Positions 27,445 to 37,087 of a stretch of 64,000 nt of DNA are shown in pieces; position 1 is the first letter of the stretch, and each line of letters starts with the position of its first letter. Both the position numbers and the translations under genes were made by a program. The DNA is from Cristatella mucedo (lineage: Eukaryota > Bryozoa > Phylactolaemata > Cristatellidae): NCBI GenBank assembly GCA_009760855.2, contig WPIO01000102.1:1426001-1490000 (forward strand), given 5' to 3'. The notes below the pieces were generated by a model that worked only from the letters and a program-made list of their open reading frames with translations, made no database searches and was not told where the DNA came from.

Positions 27445-28953
27445 TTACGAGCCTTGATGCAGGCTAAAGCCTTTTATATCATTAAAATTATATAGATTTT
27501 CTGTCTTTACGACGTCTATGTTGGCCAAAATTAATTCCTGCAATAGAGCTAAAATGTCTGTTTGCTCTATGCTATCTCCTGTTTTATTGGATAAAAACCT
27601 ACAACACCAACTATCTCCATGAAATTGCTCAGCACCTTCGTTAGGATAGCATTGTAGACCCTTGTATGAAACTGCAGATAGACCCAATTTTAGCCCCTTA
27701 TCTTTAATTGCAGTTACAATTGTATTTCCCATTATTAGTCCATTGGTTAGCTTGTCGATAAAAATATCCACACCGCAAAGTTGTTTTTTTTCCTGATTGG
27801 ATATGCTTACCAAGAAGGTTGCGTTGTCTGGATTTGCATATCCGTCAAACTCAAAATCATCATTTACAATTGCTGCTGGTAGAATTTCTGGTATCTTGCC
27901 TAGAGATTTGATTATTGCCTCGCCAAATTCTTTAGTGCCTAAAATATTCTTTGTATGACAGTTGTTTTTGGCAACATCTGGAGTATGGTTTCCCTGCTCT
28001 ATGTTATATAGGATGCTATTTTTTATTAGTGCCGCGGTGGAGCATTGGCCAATATGATTAAGCATTTCAACTGCAGCCATTAGCAATGCGGTTGGATTTG
28101 CTCTGTTTTGACCGACCATTGTTGGAGCTGAGCCGTGAATTGCTTCAAACATTGAATACTCTCTGCCTATGTTGCTACTTCCGCCAAGTCCTACAGATCC
28201 AGTCATTTCCGCCACTACGTCAGATATTACATCTCCATACAGATTTAAAGTTACAACTACATCAAAATTTTCTGGAACTGTGGCCAATCTGGCAGTCCCT
28301 ATATCTAAAATATAGTGCTCTTTAATTATTTCTGGATATTCTGGAGAAATTTCGTCAAAAACTTTGTGAAAAAGACCGTCAGTCATTTTCATGATGTTGT
28401 CTTTCGTGAGGCATGTTATTTTTTTTCTGTTGTTTTTTCGTGCGTATTCAAATGCGTATCTAACTATTTTTTCGCAACCAGAGCGGGTTATTAATTTGAT
28501 GTCATGGTAGGCATCTTGGCTTTGTCTGTACTCTATGCCAGCATAAAGATCTTCTTCATTTTCTCGCACTACAACAACATCTATGAAAGAAAATTTAGTG
28601 GGAATAAAGGGTGCGTAGGCCACGCATGGTCTGATGTTTGCATAAAGAGAAAGGGCTTTTCTTAGGGTGACATTTAGGCTTTTATATCCGCTGCCTTGTG
28701 GAGTGGTAATGGGAGCCTTAAGAAAAACCTTATTTCTTTTAATTATTTCCCAAGAATAATCTGGAATGCCAGAGCTGTAGCCTTTTTTATAAAAAGCCTC
28801 ACCAACCTCAACTGTTTCAATTTTTATTCTTGCTTCTGCGTGACGTAAAACATTCAAGGTTACTTCCATTATTTCTGGGCCAATTCCATCTCCATATGCA
28901 ACTGTTACAGGAACATAATTAACGGATTCTTTGGATGTATTTAAAAATCTCAT
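27445..28953 (-). CDS. icd: Isocitrate dehydrogenase, long rickettsial type
   Basis: A 502-residue enzyme of the isocitrate/isopropylmalate dehydrogenase family. Visible points are VAYGDGIGPEIMEV, the substrate-binding NVTLRKALSLYANIRPC, VVRENEEDLYAGIEY, and DVVAEMTGSVGLGGSSNIG before FEAIHGSAPTMVGQN. It is longer than the usual 340-420 residues because of a C-terminal extension of about 150 residues (from about 350). Such an extension is known in rickettsial and Thermus-like Icd proteins. ATG 28953 is preferred to an upstream TTG at 28965. The enzyme feeds 2-oxoglutarate to the complex that includes SucB (30805-32019). Confidence 0.92.
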   Translation of the reverse strand: MRFLNTSKESVNYVPVTVAYGDGIGPEIMEVTLNVLRHAEARIKIETVEVGEAFYKKGYSSGIPDYSWEIIKRNKVFLKAPITTPQGSGYKSLNVTLRKALSLYANIRPCVAYAPFIPTKFSFIDVVVVRENEEDLYAGIEYRQSQDAYHDIKLITRSGCEKIVRYAFEYARKNNRKKITCLTKDNIMKMTDGLFHKVFDEISPEYPEIIKEHYILDIGTARLATVPENFDVVVTLNLYGDVISDVVAEMTGSVGLGGSSNIGREYSMFEAIHGSAPTMVGQNRANPTALLMAAVEMLNHIGQCSTAALIKNSILYNIEQGNHTPDVAKNNCHTKNILGTKEFGEAIIKSLGKIPEILPAAIVNDDFEFDGYANPDNATFLVSISNQEKKQLCGVDIFIDKLTNGLIMGNTIVTAIKDKGLKLGLSAVSYKGLQCYPNEGAEQFHGDSWCCRFLSNKTGDSIEQTDILALLQELILANIDVVKTENLYNFNDIKGFSLHQGS

Positions 28954-29160
28954 AGATAAATGCAAATGATTTTAACTCTGGAACGATCGGCTGCGTAATG
29001 CAGAAACTAAAAATATCTTTTAATTTGCAAGTTATTTTTTTTTACTTTGAGTTGATTCTTGTTGCTCTTTCTTTAAATAAAAATTGTCTGCCATAAAACA
29101 TCTTTAGGTGGAATATTTTCTTTGGATTGGCTCTATATTTGGTTCTATAGTTATTGTAAT

Positions 29161-29925
29161 ATGGATATAGATTTACTATCGAAGATTTTTATCGTTTTAA
29201 GTTGTGTTGTTGGAGGCATGATGGATGCAACTGCAGGCGGTGGTGGATTTATAATGATAGGCACTATGTTGGCGGTGGGAATTGACTCTCACATTGCTTT
29301 GGGTGCGAATAAATTGGTTGTTGCCGTTGGTGCAACTATGGCTTTTGTTAGATTTTATCAGCGTGGAGATATTAAGCTGAATACTTTTCCAAAATATGCA
29401 CTTTTTTTGACTGTTTTTGGTGGTATTTTGGGTAGTTATTTTGTTACCATGTTGCCATCCAATACAATTCAAAATATAATGCCAGCCGCAATTGTAGCTC
29501 TTTTAATTTATAAGCTAAGGAATTTCAATCAGGGAGTTTCTTACAATAAAAAACCAATTCTTTCGGTTGAGCAATTTGCCTTTATTTTTCCATTATTGAT
29601 AGGTTTTTATGATGGTTTTTTTGGACCAGGAAACGTCATTTTGCTAATAATGTCTATGACGGCAACTTTGGGTTTTAGCTTACACAAAGCCACGGTATAC
29701 TCCAAGCTTTTTGCCTCTTTAAGTGCCATTCCTGCTGCTTTGGTTTTTACTATAATGGGCAAAGTTGTTTATGCCGTTGCCTTTTTAGGATTGAGTGGAT
29801 ATTTGGTGGGAATAGAGCTGGGAGTTAGGGCTTTAAAGTTGGGTCCAAAATTTATGAATACTGTGTTGGTTGTTGCTCTTACCGGATTGGCATCTAGGCT
29901 AATTTATAGCTATTATTTGCTGTAG
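29161..29925 (+). CDS. TSUP family membrane permease (TauE/SafE-like)
   Basis: A 254-residue protein with about eight membrane segments and the family's glycine-rich first repeat (GGMMDATAGGGGFIMIGTML, then GANKLVVAVGATMAFVRFY). The second repeat is FPLLIGFYDGFFGPGNVIL with a KATVYSKLFASLSA segment. TSUP proteins export or import sulfur-containing or organic anions. ATG 29161 is chosen; the upstream TTG extension adds an unlikely tail. It is transcribed divergently from icd and stands alone. Confidence 0.9.
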   Translation: MDIDLLSKIFIVLSCVVGGMMDATAGGGGFIMIGTMLAVGIDSHIALGANKLVVAVGATMAFVRFYQRGDIKLNTFPKYALFLTVFGGILGSYFVTMLPSNTIQNIMPAAIVALLIYKLRNFNQGVSYNKKPILSVEQFAFIFPLLIGFYDGFFGPGNVILLIMSMTATLGFSLHKATVYSKLFASLSAIPAALVFTIMGKVVYAVAFLGLSGYLVGIELGVRALKLGPKFMNTVLVVALTGLASRLIYSYYLL

Positions 29926-30315
29926 TATTTTTATGGTCGCAGTATAAATTAATCTTATTAATAGTAATATAATTTCCAACATTTTGCTGTTGTTTATTTG
30001 CTTTACCGTAAAGCATTGTCTTTTTCGTTCATGCCCCACTAATCTTCTTTGTGAGATTAAAAACATATCATTATTTTACATAAAGATATTGTGACGACAA
30101 TCTGCGGCCAACATTCATAAAAGTAGAATATTTATTGCTTGTACAGCCTATCTGTGTGGTTTTTTTATGATTATTAGACGGAAATAAAAATTGGTGCTAG
30201 TGTTTTTGTTGCGCACAAATAAACAAAAACATTACATTTTTTGCCTCCATCGGTCTAGATGTTAATTCCTTAAAAGCAAATTTACAATTAATGTATCTAA
30301 CAATATCAAAGAAAT
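29926..30315. other. Intergenic region of 390 bases between convergent genes
   Basis: A spacer between the ends of the TSUP gene and smpB. A perfect palindrome GCTTTACCGTAAAGC at 30000-30014 is followed by a T-rich stretch (ATTGTCTTTTT) and may help termination, but the one-base loop makes it a poor hairpin. No gene was recognised. Confidence 0.4.
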
Positions 30316-30765
30316 TTAAGAATATTTTTCATCATATTTTCTATCTCGCTCCATATCTTTTTTCTTTATTGAGTCTCTTTTGTCATGCATTTTTTTGCCT
30401 TTTGCCAGAGCTAGCTCAACTTTTATTTTTCTTTTTTTATTAATATAGATAGAAAGCACAACTATGGTCATGCCTTTTTCCTTTACTTTGCCATAAAATT
30501 TTTTAATCTCATGTTTGTGTAATAGTAATTGCTTGTTGCGGAGTGGGTCGTGATTCTGATCGATCGGGCTAAATTTATATGGAGAGATGCGGAAGTTTTG
30601 TAAAATCGGCCCATCGCTGCTTATAGACATATGGGCGTCTGAAATATTTCCTCCACCAACTTTCAAACTTTTTACCTCAGAGCCCTTTAGGGCAATTCCA
30701 GCCTCCAGAGTTTGCTCTATATGATACTCAAAGTGAGCCTTGCGATTTTGGCAGATTATTTTCAT
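30316..30765 (-). CDS. smpB: SsrA-binding protein SmpB
   Basis: A 149-residue SmpB with the normal order: NRKAHFEYHIEQTLEAGIAL, GSEVKSLKVGGGNISDAH, LLLHKHEIKKFYGKVKEKGM, and the basic C-terminal tail (GKKMHDKRDSIKKKDMERD) that enters the empty mRNA channel. SmpB delivers tmRNA to stalled ribosomes. No tmRNA gene was found in this window. sucB lies 39 bases upstream on the same strand. Confidence 0.96.
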   Translation of the reverse strand: MKIICQNRKAHFEYHIEQTLEAGIALKGSEVKSLKVGGGNISDAHMSISSDGPILQNFRISPYKFSPIDQNHDPLRNKQLLLHKHEIKKFYGKVKEKGMTIVVLSIYINKKRKIKVELALAKGKKMHDKRDSIKKKDMERDRKYDEKYS

Positions 30766-30804
30766 GTATCTTGTGGATAGCTATATTTTATTAATTTGCA
30801 CAAA

Positions 30805-32019
30805 TTATAGGTCTAGCAGTAATCTTTGCGGATCTTCTAAAAGTTGCTTTATGTTGACTAAAAATGTCACAGCCTCTTTGCCGTCAACCATTCTGTGATC
30901 ATAAGAAAGAGCTATGTACATCATGGGTCTAATTTCCACTTTTCCATCTATTGCAACTGGTCTATTTACTATATTGTGCAACCCTAAAATGCCAGATTGC
31001 GGTGGATTGATTATTGGAGTAGAAAGTAAAGAGCCGTAAACTCCTCCATTCGAGATAGTGAAGGTTCCATCTGCCATATCGTGCATTGTTAATTTTCCTT
31101 CTTTTGCTCTGTTTGCAAAGATGCCGATGTTTCTTTCTACGTCTGCAAGCGACATGTTTTCTGCATTTTTCAAAACAGGAACAACCAAGCCACTTTCCGT
31201 TCCAACTGCAACTCCTAGGTTGTAGTAATTTTTATATAATATTTCCCCCTCGCTGATTTCTGCATTAATTGCTGGTATTTTTGTTAAAGATATAACGGCA
31301 GCTTTTACAAAAAATGACATAAATCCCAACTTTACACCATGTTTTTTTTCAAAAGCATCTTTATATTTTGTCCTAAGGTTCATTACATTCTGCATGTCTA
31401 TCTCGTTGAAAGTTGTAAGAATTGCCGCAGTGTTTTGTGCACTTTTCAATCTAGAGGCGATAGTTTGTCTTAATTTAGACATTCTAACTCTCTCAACTCT
31501 ACCATATGCATTTGTTCCTTCTCCGCCTGCTTTAACTTGATTCTGTGGAGCATTTTGTCTTTTGTCTATCGCATAAACTACGTCTTGCTTTAATATTTGC
31601 TCCCTAATGCCAGTACCTTTTACTTCCGCTAAGGAAAGATTATTTTCATAAGCTACTCTAATAGCCGATGGTGCTGCTGGCGGGTTTGCGTTTGTTTGAA
31701 TTGGGTGATGAGGTATTGTTTCGATTGCCTTACTATCTTTTGTTGGTTCATTTGTTTTTGTTGCGATAATTTCTTTTGCCAAGCCAGCGGTTAAAACAAC
31801 AAGAAGAGCATCACAAGTTACAGAATCTCCTTTTTGGCAAAGAATTTTTTCCACAACACCATCAGCAGGAGAATAGACTTCCAGCGTTACCTTTTCCGTT
31901 TCAAGCTCCAAAAGAGCTTCGTCTTTTTTAACAAATTGACCAACTTTACAGTTGATGGCAAGCACGTCAGCCGAGCTAATTGATTCGCCCAATACGGGAA
32001 CTTTTACTTCTATAGACAT
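30805..32019 (-). CDS. sucB: Dihydrolipoamide succinyltransferase (E2 of 2-oxoglutarate dehydrogenase)
   Basis: A 404-residue E2 protein. The lipoyl domain spans residues 1-78, with the lipoylated lysine K43 in [15 protein letters not shown] hinge and a peripheral-subunit-binding domain (about 122-160, [18 protein letters not shown]) follow, and then the catalytic domain with [14 protein letters not shown] at the end, which holds the active-site histidine and aspartate. sucA and lpd are not next to it. It is divergent from ilvE, and the two share a back-to-back promoter region (32054-32122). Confidence 0.96.
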   Translation of the reverse strand: MSIEVKVPVLGESISSADVLAINCKVGQFVKKDEALLELETEKVTLEVYSPADGVVEKILCQKGDSVTCDALLVVLTAGLAKEIIATKTNEPTKDSKAIETIPHHPIQTNANPPAAPSAIRVAYENNLSLAEVKGTGIREQILKQDVVYAIDKRQNAPQNQVKAGGEGTNAYGRVERVRMSKLRQTIASRLKSAQNTAAILTTFNEIDMQNVMNLRTKYKDAFEKKHGVKLGFMSFFVKAAVISLTKIPAINAEISEGEILYKNYYNLGVAVGTESGLVVPVLKNAENMSLADVERNIGIFANRAKEGKLTMHDMADGTFTISNGGVYGSLLSTPIINPPQSGILGLHNIVNRPVAIDGKVEIRPMMYIALSYDHRMVDGKEAVTFLVNIKQLLEDPQRLLLDL

Positions 32020-32076
32020 AATTTGATAATGAAAAAATCTACAATAAAATTATCTATCCTATTGTGTAAAATTATT

Positions 32077-32101
32077 TGTCAATATCAATAATCACTTGAC
32101 A
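32077..32101. promoter_or_regulatory. Back-to-back -35 boxes of the sucB and ilvE promoters
   Basis: TGTCAA at 32077-32082 is a perfect -35 box for sucB on the minus strand, with a possible GGATAG -10 after 17 bases. TTGACA at 32096-32101 is the -35 box for ilvE on the plus strand, with a weak TAATTA-like -10. The boxes are separated by exactly 13 bases, the same spacing as between the ccmA and fabI boxes at 47682-47706. Confidence 0.5.
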
Positions 32102-32149
32102 TTAAATTTGCTACCATAATTAGCGAAAAGTAAATTTTATATCGCTTTT

Positions 32150-33055
32150 ATGTCAGTTAAAATTCTTACCAACAGGTCAAAGGACGGAACTTTTTTATGG
32201 CTAAATGGTGAATTTTGTAACTATTCTGATGTAGCTGCTGGAATTTTGACCCATGGCTTGCAATATGGTAGTAGTGTTTTTGAGGGAATTGTTGTCTACG
32301 ATGGCAAAATTGTCAGATTGGAATCTCACATTGAAAGATTGTTAAATTCTGCCAAAATGTTAGATTTAGATTGTCACTACAGTCATTCAGATTTAGTTAG
32401 CGCAACTAAAAGTTTAATTTCATCTAACTTCGTTCTAGTTAATTCCTATATTAGGCCAATTATTTGGCGTGGCGACGAGTACACAATGATTGCTGGTTCT
32501 GGAAATGCAGTCCATACGGCAGTTTTGGCTTGGGAGTGGAAAAATTCCATGAATATTGAGTCAAAAAAGCAAGGCATTAGAGTTTGTGAAGCCATTTATA
32601 CCAGAGCCAGCGATAAATCTGCTCCAGTTACGGCCAAGGCCTCTTGTTTGTATGCAACCTACAGCCTGTGCAAAAGAGATGCATCTTCTCGAGGGTATGA
32701 CGATGCCGTTATGTTGGATTGCTATGGCAATATTGGAGAGCTTACAACCTCTAATTTATTTTTTGTTGGCAAGGATGGCTCTCTACATACGCCAACCACT
32801 AGTTCTTGTTTGGCGGGTGTTACAAGATCGATAGTGAAGGAAATTGCTAATTCAATGAATATTAAGCTATATGAACGTAACATTTCGGTTGCAGAAATTT
32901 CCGATTTTATAGATTGTTTTTCCACCGGAACTGCTGGAGAAATTTGTAGAATTGGCTCAATCGAGATGCGGACAAGCCAAGTCGCCTATTCTTCAATCTC
33001 TAGCGTTGTAAGTCTGATTATTGATTGCTATAAAGATTTTGCTATAAAATTATAA
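32150..33055 (+). CDS. ilvE: Branched-chain amino acid aminotransferase (class IV PLP enzyme)
   Basis: A 301-residue class IV aminotransferase: [20 protein letters not shown] near the start, [15 protein letters not shown], the PLP lysine in [13 protein letters not shown], and the phosphate-binding [12 protein letters not shown] with [13 protein letters not shown]. IlvE interconverts leucine, isoleucine and valine with their 2-oxo acids. A relative such as D-amino acid transaminase is possible from sequence alone. The dus gene follows directly (stop at 33055; next ATG at 33073), so the two form an operon. Confidence 0.88.
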   Translation: MSVKILTNRSKDGTFLWLNGEFCNYSDVAAGILTHGLQYGSSVFEGIVVYDGKIVRLESHIERLLNSAKMLDLDCHYSHSDLVSATKSLISSNFVLVNSYIRPIIWRGDEYTMIAGSGNAVHTAVLAWEWKNSMNIESKKQGIRVCEAIYTRASDKSAPVTAKASCLYATYSLCKRDASSRGYDDAVMLDCYGNIGELTTSNLFFVGKDGSLHTPTTSSCLAGVTRSIVKEIANSMNIKLYERNISVAEISDFIDCFSTGTAGEICRIGSIEMRTSQVAYSSISSVVSLIIDCYKDFAIKL

Positions 33056-33072
33056 TATTGCCAAAAAATTAT

Positions 33073-34053
33073 ATGCTCCAAAATATCACCCTAGGAAAAG
33101 TAAATATTGGCTTTCCTGTTTTTTTGGCTCCAATGTGTGGTATTTCGGACTCTCCGTATCGTAAAGTTGTTTCCAAATTTGGAAAAAATTTACTGTTTTC
33201 GGAAATGATTGCCTCTCGTGCCGCAATAGAAGACTTGCGTCAGTTGAAGCAAAAAACACATAAAAAAGAAGGACAACTTGTAGCCGTACAGCTGGCTGGG
33301 TGCGATCCTAATATTTTGGCCGAGGCGGCAAAAATAAATGAAGATATGGGTGCAGATATGATTGATTTAAATTTTGGCTGTCCGGTAAAAAAAGTTATTA
33401 ATGGTTTTGCCGGTTCTGCGTTAATGAAAAATGAATCACTGTCAAGGGAAATCATGCAATCCGTTGTTGGTGCTGTTGGTATTCCGGTTACAGTTAAAAT
33501 GCGAACCGGATGGAACGAGGAAAATCGCAACGCCGTATCTATGGCTAAAATTGCAGAAGATGTTGGAATAAAGATGGTTACGGTGCACGGCAGAACAAGA
33601 ACTCAGATGTTTGATGGAAAGGCTGATTGGGATTTTGTTGCAAAGGTTAAGTCTGCAGTTTCCATACCGATTATTGTCAATGGCGACATTAAAAATACAT
33701 ATGATGCTATGGATGCTTTGAAAAAGTCTGGCGCAGATGGAGTTATGATTGGTCGTGGCTCTTATGGTAAGCCTTGGATAGTGGGGGAAGTTTCTGCTGG
33801 ACTTTTGGGTGATACTTTTTTAAAGCCGTCCAATATGGATTTTTTTAATTTGGTTAGTGAGCATGTAAACGAAATAATTGAATTTTATGGCTCAGAAACT
33901 GGTATTGGATTTGCTAGAAAGCATTTAGGTTTTTATAGCAAAGGATTAATCGGTGGCGGTGAGTTTCGCTGTATGGTTAATAATTCATGTGATCACAGGG
34001 CAATGATTTCTGATCTTGCGGATTTAATTGATTCAAACTCAGCTCTGCAGTAA
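33073..34053 (+). CDS. dusB: tRNA-dihydrouridine synthase (DusB/NifR3 type)
   Basis: A 326-residue FMN TIM-barrel enzyme. The motifs are [51 protein letters not shown] with the catalytic cysteine, [25 protein letters not shown] and the phosphate-binding VNGDI and [13 protein letters not shown]. It reduces uridines in the D-loop of tRNA. ATG 33073 is chosen over a TTG at 33058, 3 bases after the ilvE stop. Which Dus subfamily (A, B or C) it belongs to is set by overall similarity and is less certain. Confidence 0.93.
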   Translation: MLQNITLGKVNIGFPVFLAPMCGISDSPYRKVVSKFGKNLLFSEMIASRAAIEDLRQLKQKTHKKEGQLVAVQLAGCDPNILAEAAKINEDMGADMIDLNFGCPVKKVINGFAGSALMKNESLSREIMQSVVGAVGIPVTVKMRTGWNEENRNAVSMAKIAEDVGIKMVTVHGRTRTQMFDGKADWDFVAKVKSAVSIPIIVNGDIKNTYDAMDALKKSGADGVMIGRGSYGKPWIVGEVSAGLLGDTFLKPSNMDFFNLVSEHVNEIIEFYGSETGIGFARKHLGFYSKGLIGGGEFRCMVNNSCDHRAMISDLADLIDSNSALQ

Positions 34054-34300
34054 TGCATTTTAGGAAATAAAAGAATGCAATAAATATGTATACCAATAAG
34101 AATTAATAAGAAGATTTTTTTTGTTTAAATGTGTTTTTTTATTTTTGATATAAAAAATAACCTGCACATTTAATAAAGATTGCAAAATTAGCACTATTTA
34201 GTTGTATGTTGTAAGTTATCTTATAAATTCATTGGTGTATTTATGGCAACAATTTAAGTAAAAATTAAAAGACAATCATGAATTAAGGACTCAAAAGATC

Positions 34301-35824
34301 TTAAGATTTCTTTAGATTTTCTTGCATTTTTCTATTTAGGGCTCTAATTGCAAAAAGCCACACTATGCAGGTTGCAAGGAATACCCAAAAGGTAACCCCA
34401 ACAATAGTTACAACATCAGTAGTTCCCATTACCATTAGCAGCGTTGATTGAACAAATGCTCCACCAGATTTTCCAAGTCTGCCGCCAACTACATCAACCG
34501 CAGCCTTGCCTTTGGTTTTTAGTTGTTGATCTAAGGGAATAAATGCCATTTCTTTTGTTGCATCAAATAGACAGTATTTTGAAGATTTTGATATAACTAA
34601 TATTATCGCACCAATCAAAGTGACAACAAAAAGTGGATCGCTGATTACATTAACAAGCATTGCTTTGGCTGTTTCTCTGCCAAAAATCATTGCGAAGAAA
34701 GTTGTTCCCGATATTAAAATTACCATTGGAGTAAATAATGCACTAACAAACCAGCCAAATCTTCGCAATATGTTGGATCCCAAAAATAAAGAAAATACTA
34801 TTGTTACAATCCCAGTCCAAGATGAATAGTTGCCCATGAAGGAATTTATCTCGGCACGATTTCCGTTGAAATAAAGGTTTACTTGGTTTTTCCATTGTAC
34901 CTCCACTAAATTTATAGCAACTCCGTAGGAAACAACAAGCATTACAATTAGCCCAAGCTCGTGAGATGTGAAGATTATTTTCATACTCTCTGCCAATCCT
35001 GGTTTGGATTTTTTCTTTTTTTCTTCTTTTGGTGGCTCGTAGTACAGCGGGTCAGTTAGTACATTTTTATGCATCCAGCGATAAAGCCACATTGCCATAA
35101 ATCCAACCAATACAACAATTAACATTAAAGCATTAACAGTCCATTGCCATGCAACTGCCTCACTCACATCATCTGGTAGTAGTAATTTTATTTTGGTAGA
35201 ACATAGGGAAACAACCTGTCCACAAACTATAAGGGCAAGATTTGCGACAACCGCAAAAAGTGCATAAAACCTACTTGCCTCTTTTATTTTTGTAATCTGG
35301 TTAACAAATTGCCAAAATGCAAGAGAAAGGATTACACTTCCCCACAGCTCCGCCATAACAAAAAACAGAGAGTATACCCAGTTTGCAATCACATCTATAA
35401 ATCCCTTTAGTGCTGGGTAGGTTGCGTGCCAAGATGCTACCAATTCTGAAGAGGGTTGTAGGTATGTAGAATAAGGGTTTAAAAGTATTGCGAAGGCTGC
35501 AAAAAATACCAAAAATGGAGTTACTAATGCGTAAAAGATTTTCTCAGAATCGAAAATATTTGCCATCTTTGCATAAAGCATTAAAAACAACACCGCCGCT
35601 GGAGTTACAAAGTAAAGCTTTAAGAACGTTATTGTTCCAGCTCCCGCAGCACTAAGAATAAGTGCATCTTTTGTGTTTCTTGCAACTGTATAGTTGAATA
35701 AAATACAGCACAATATCAATGATAGAGGAAGAAACTTCTTAAGTTCGTGGTTGTGAATGGGCCATAGAAGGGCCCTCCAGCCACTAAACTCTTTGACTTG
35801 ATTGTCCGAAGAAACACTTGACAT
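34301..35824 (-). CDS. tlc: ATP/ADP translocase (nucleotide transport NTT/Tlc family)
   Basis: A 507-residue membrane protein with about 12 transmembrane helices. It shows the Tlc pattern: LFNYTVARNTKDALILSAAG near the first helix, an ELWGSVILSLAFWQF segment, VSYGVAINLVEVQWKNQV in the middle and CLFDATKEMAFIPLDQQLKT followed by GKAAVDVVGGRLGKSGG. NTT carriers exchange host ATP for bacterial ADP and are found in plastids and obligate intracellular bacteria. This is the strongest single sign of an intracellular energy-parasitic lifestyle here. Paralogues often carry other nucleotides, so the exact substrate is inferred. The gene stands alone. Confidence 0.97.
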   Translation of the reverse strand: MSSVSSDNQVKEFSGWRALLWPIHNHELKKFLPLSLILCCILFNYTVARNTKDALILSAAGAGTITFLKLYFVTPAAVLFLMLYAKMANIFDSEKIFYALVTPFLVFFAAFAILLNPYSTYLQPSSELVASWHATYPALKGFIDVIANWVYSLFFVMAELWGSVILSLAFWQFVNQITKIKEASRFYALFAVVANLALIVCGQVVSLCSTKIKLLLPDDVSEAVAWQWTVNALMLIVVLVGFMAMWLYRWMHKNVLTDPLYYEPPKEEKKKKSKPGLAESMKIIFTSHELGLIVMLVVSYGVAINLVEVQWKNQVNLYFNGNRAEINSFMGNYSSWTGIVTIVFSLFLGSNILRRFGWFVSALFTPMVILISGTTFFAMIFGRETAKAMLVNVISDPLFVVTLIGAIILVISKSSKYCLFDATKEMAFIPLDQQLKTKGKAAVDVVGGRLGKSGGAFVQSTLLMVMGTTDVVTIVGVTFWVFLATCIVWLFAIRALNRKMQENLKKS

Positions 35825-36169
35825 ATTTGAATAAATAAATACAAATTCTAAAAATCATGGCTTTTCGTAATTGTGCTTTTATAAAAATCAAGTAAATAAA
35901 AATCAAAACTTGAAGTTATTGATTTGTGTTATTGATTTGTTAATGACATTTTTGGTTAAGTTTGATTTTTTTTGCACAAATTTTGGCTTTATTGCATTTA
36001 TTTTTATTTATAGTCGTTGGTTGGTGATTTTTTTGACTTGTTTTTATGTTCGTGGTGGATTTGAATTTCTTTGCCGAAAAGGTCAAATTAGCAGATATTG
36101 TTGTTAGTTTTTTTGTATGTAATTTTGCCACAATTTGTTATTAGTTTTCTGATTGTCATGGGGTCTGTA
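35825..36169. other. Intergenic region of 345 bases, nothing recognised
   Basis: A spacer between tlc and the end of the rluC-type gene. It is TTT-rich, and the two short overlapping frames on opposite strands have no motifs. It probably carries the tlc promoter, but no clear box pair can be named. Confidence 0.45.
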
Positions 36170-37087
36170 TTAAAAATCTAAAACAAAATGATCTGGCAGA
36201 TTTTTTAGCTCTATTTTGTGGTTTAGTATTTCTGGTGGAAGTGTGATGGAGTAGGCACAAAGATTAAGTTTTCTGGTAATTTCCGTATTGCCGTTGTATC
36301 GATAATCGCCAAGTATTGGAAATCCCATTTTTGCTGCATGAATTCTTATTTGATGGGTTCTGCCAGTTATTGGAATAAATTCAACCAAAGAGATGTTTTG
36401 TTTTTTGTCTATCCTTATTGTTTTATATTTTGTTATAGCTGATCTTGCTTCATCTGAATTTCCGCTTGCAGCAAAGCATTTCATTTTGCCGCCATATAGG
36501 CTAAACTCCCTTGATATTGGTGCATTAATGACTCCGTTGGCAACTTTTGGCATACCAGAAACAACAGCAATATAGCGTTTTTCTATCTCTCTGGAGGAGA
36601 ATGCCTCGCACAGAAAAGATGCTGCCGATTTGTTTTTGGCAAATACAATTAATCCTGAAGTTTCTCTATCTAATCTGTGAACTATTTTGGCCGATCCTTC
36701 ACCATATATTTTTCGCATTACGTCGTCTAGGGAAAACTTTAAACTACCTCCGCTTTGAGTTGCCAGTCCGTATGGCTTGTTTACAACGCAAAGATCTTCA
36801 TTTTCAAATACAATACATGATTTAATTACGATAACAACATTTCTTGGCACGATTATATGTTTTGTTTTGATCTCTATGGATTGTAGCTCAAATTCTTCTG
36901 ATATGGATATTTTCGATCCTATGGTGACTTTTTGTGCTATATCTTTTGACCTTTGATTGTTTACTGTAACTTTGCCAGATCTTACCATTTTACACACTAA
37001 AGAATGTGTTGCCGGAAGCCTCTCTCTTAGTTGGCGATCCAGTCTGCCATTAAAATCTGCGATAAATGTTTGAACTCTGGTGCTCAT
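36170..37087 (-). CDS. Large-subunit rRNA pseudouridine synthase, RluC/RluD family
   Basis: A 305-residue protein with an N-terminal S4 domain (RLDRQLRERLPATHSLVCKM and VRSGKVTVN) and a RluA-type catalytic domain. The active aspartate is in IVHRLDRETSGLIVFAKN, and TGRTHQIRIHAAKMGFPILG is the conserved second motif. It isomerises specific uridines in 23S rRNA; RluC is the likeliest member, but RluD cannot be excluded. Its start overlaps the end of the upstream membrane-protein gene by 38 bases, so the two are coupled. Confidence 0.92.
   Translation of the reverse strand: MSTRVQTFIADFNGRLDRQLRERLPATHSLVCKMVRSGKVTVNNQRSKDIAQKVTIGSKISISEEFELQSIEIKTKHIIVPRNVVIVIKSCIVFENEDLCVVNKPYGLATQSGGSLKFSLDDVMRKIYGEGSAKIVHRLDRETSGLIVFAKNKSAASFLCEAFSSREIEKRYIAVVSGMPKVANGVINAPISREFSLYGGKMKCFAASGNSDEARSAITKYKTIRIDKKQNISLVEFIPITGRTHQIRIHAAKMGFPILGDYRYNGNTEITRKLNLCAYSITLPPEILNHKIELKNLPDHFVLDF

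Noticed and set aside
35871-36131. Overlapping short frames on both strands after tlc
   Set aside because: Each is the shadow of the other in low-complexity T-rich sequence; no family features.
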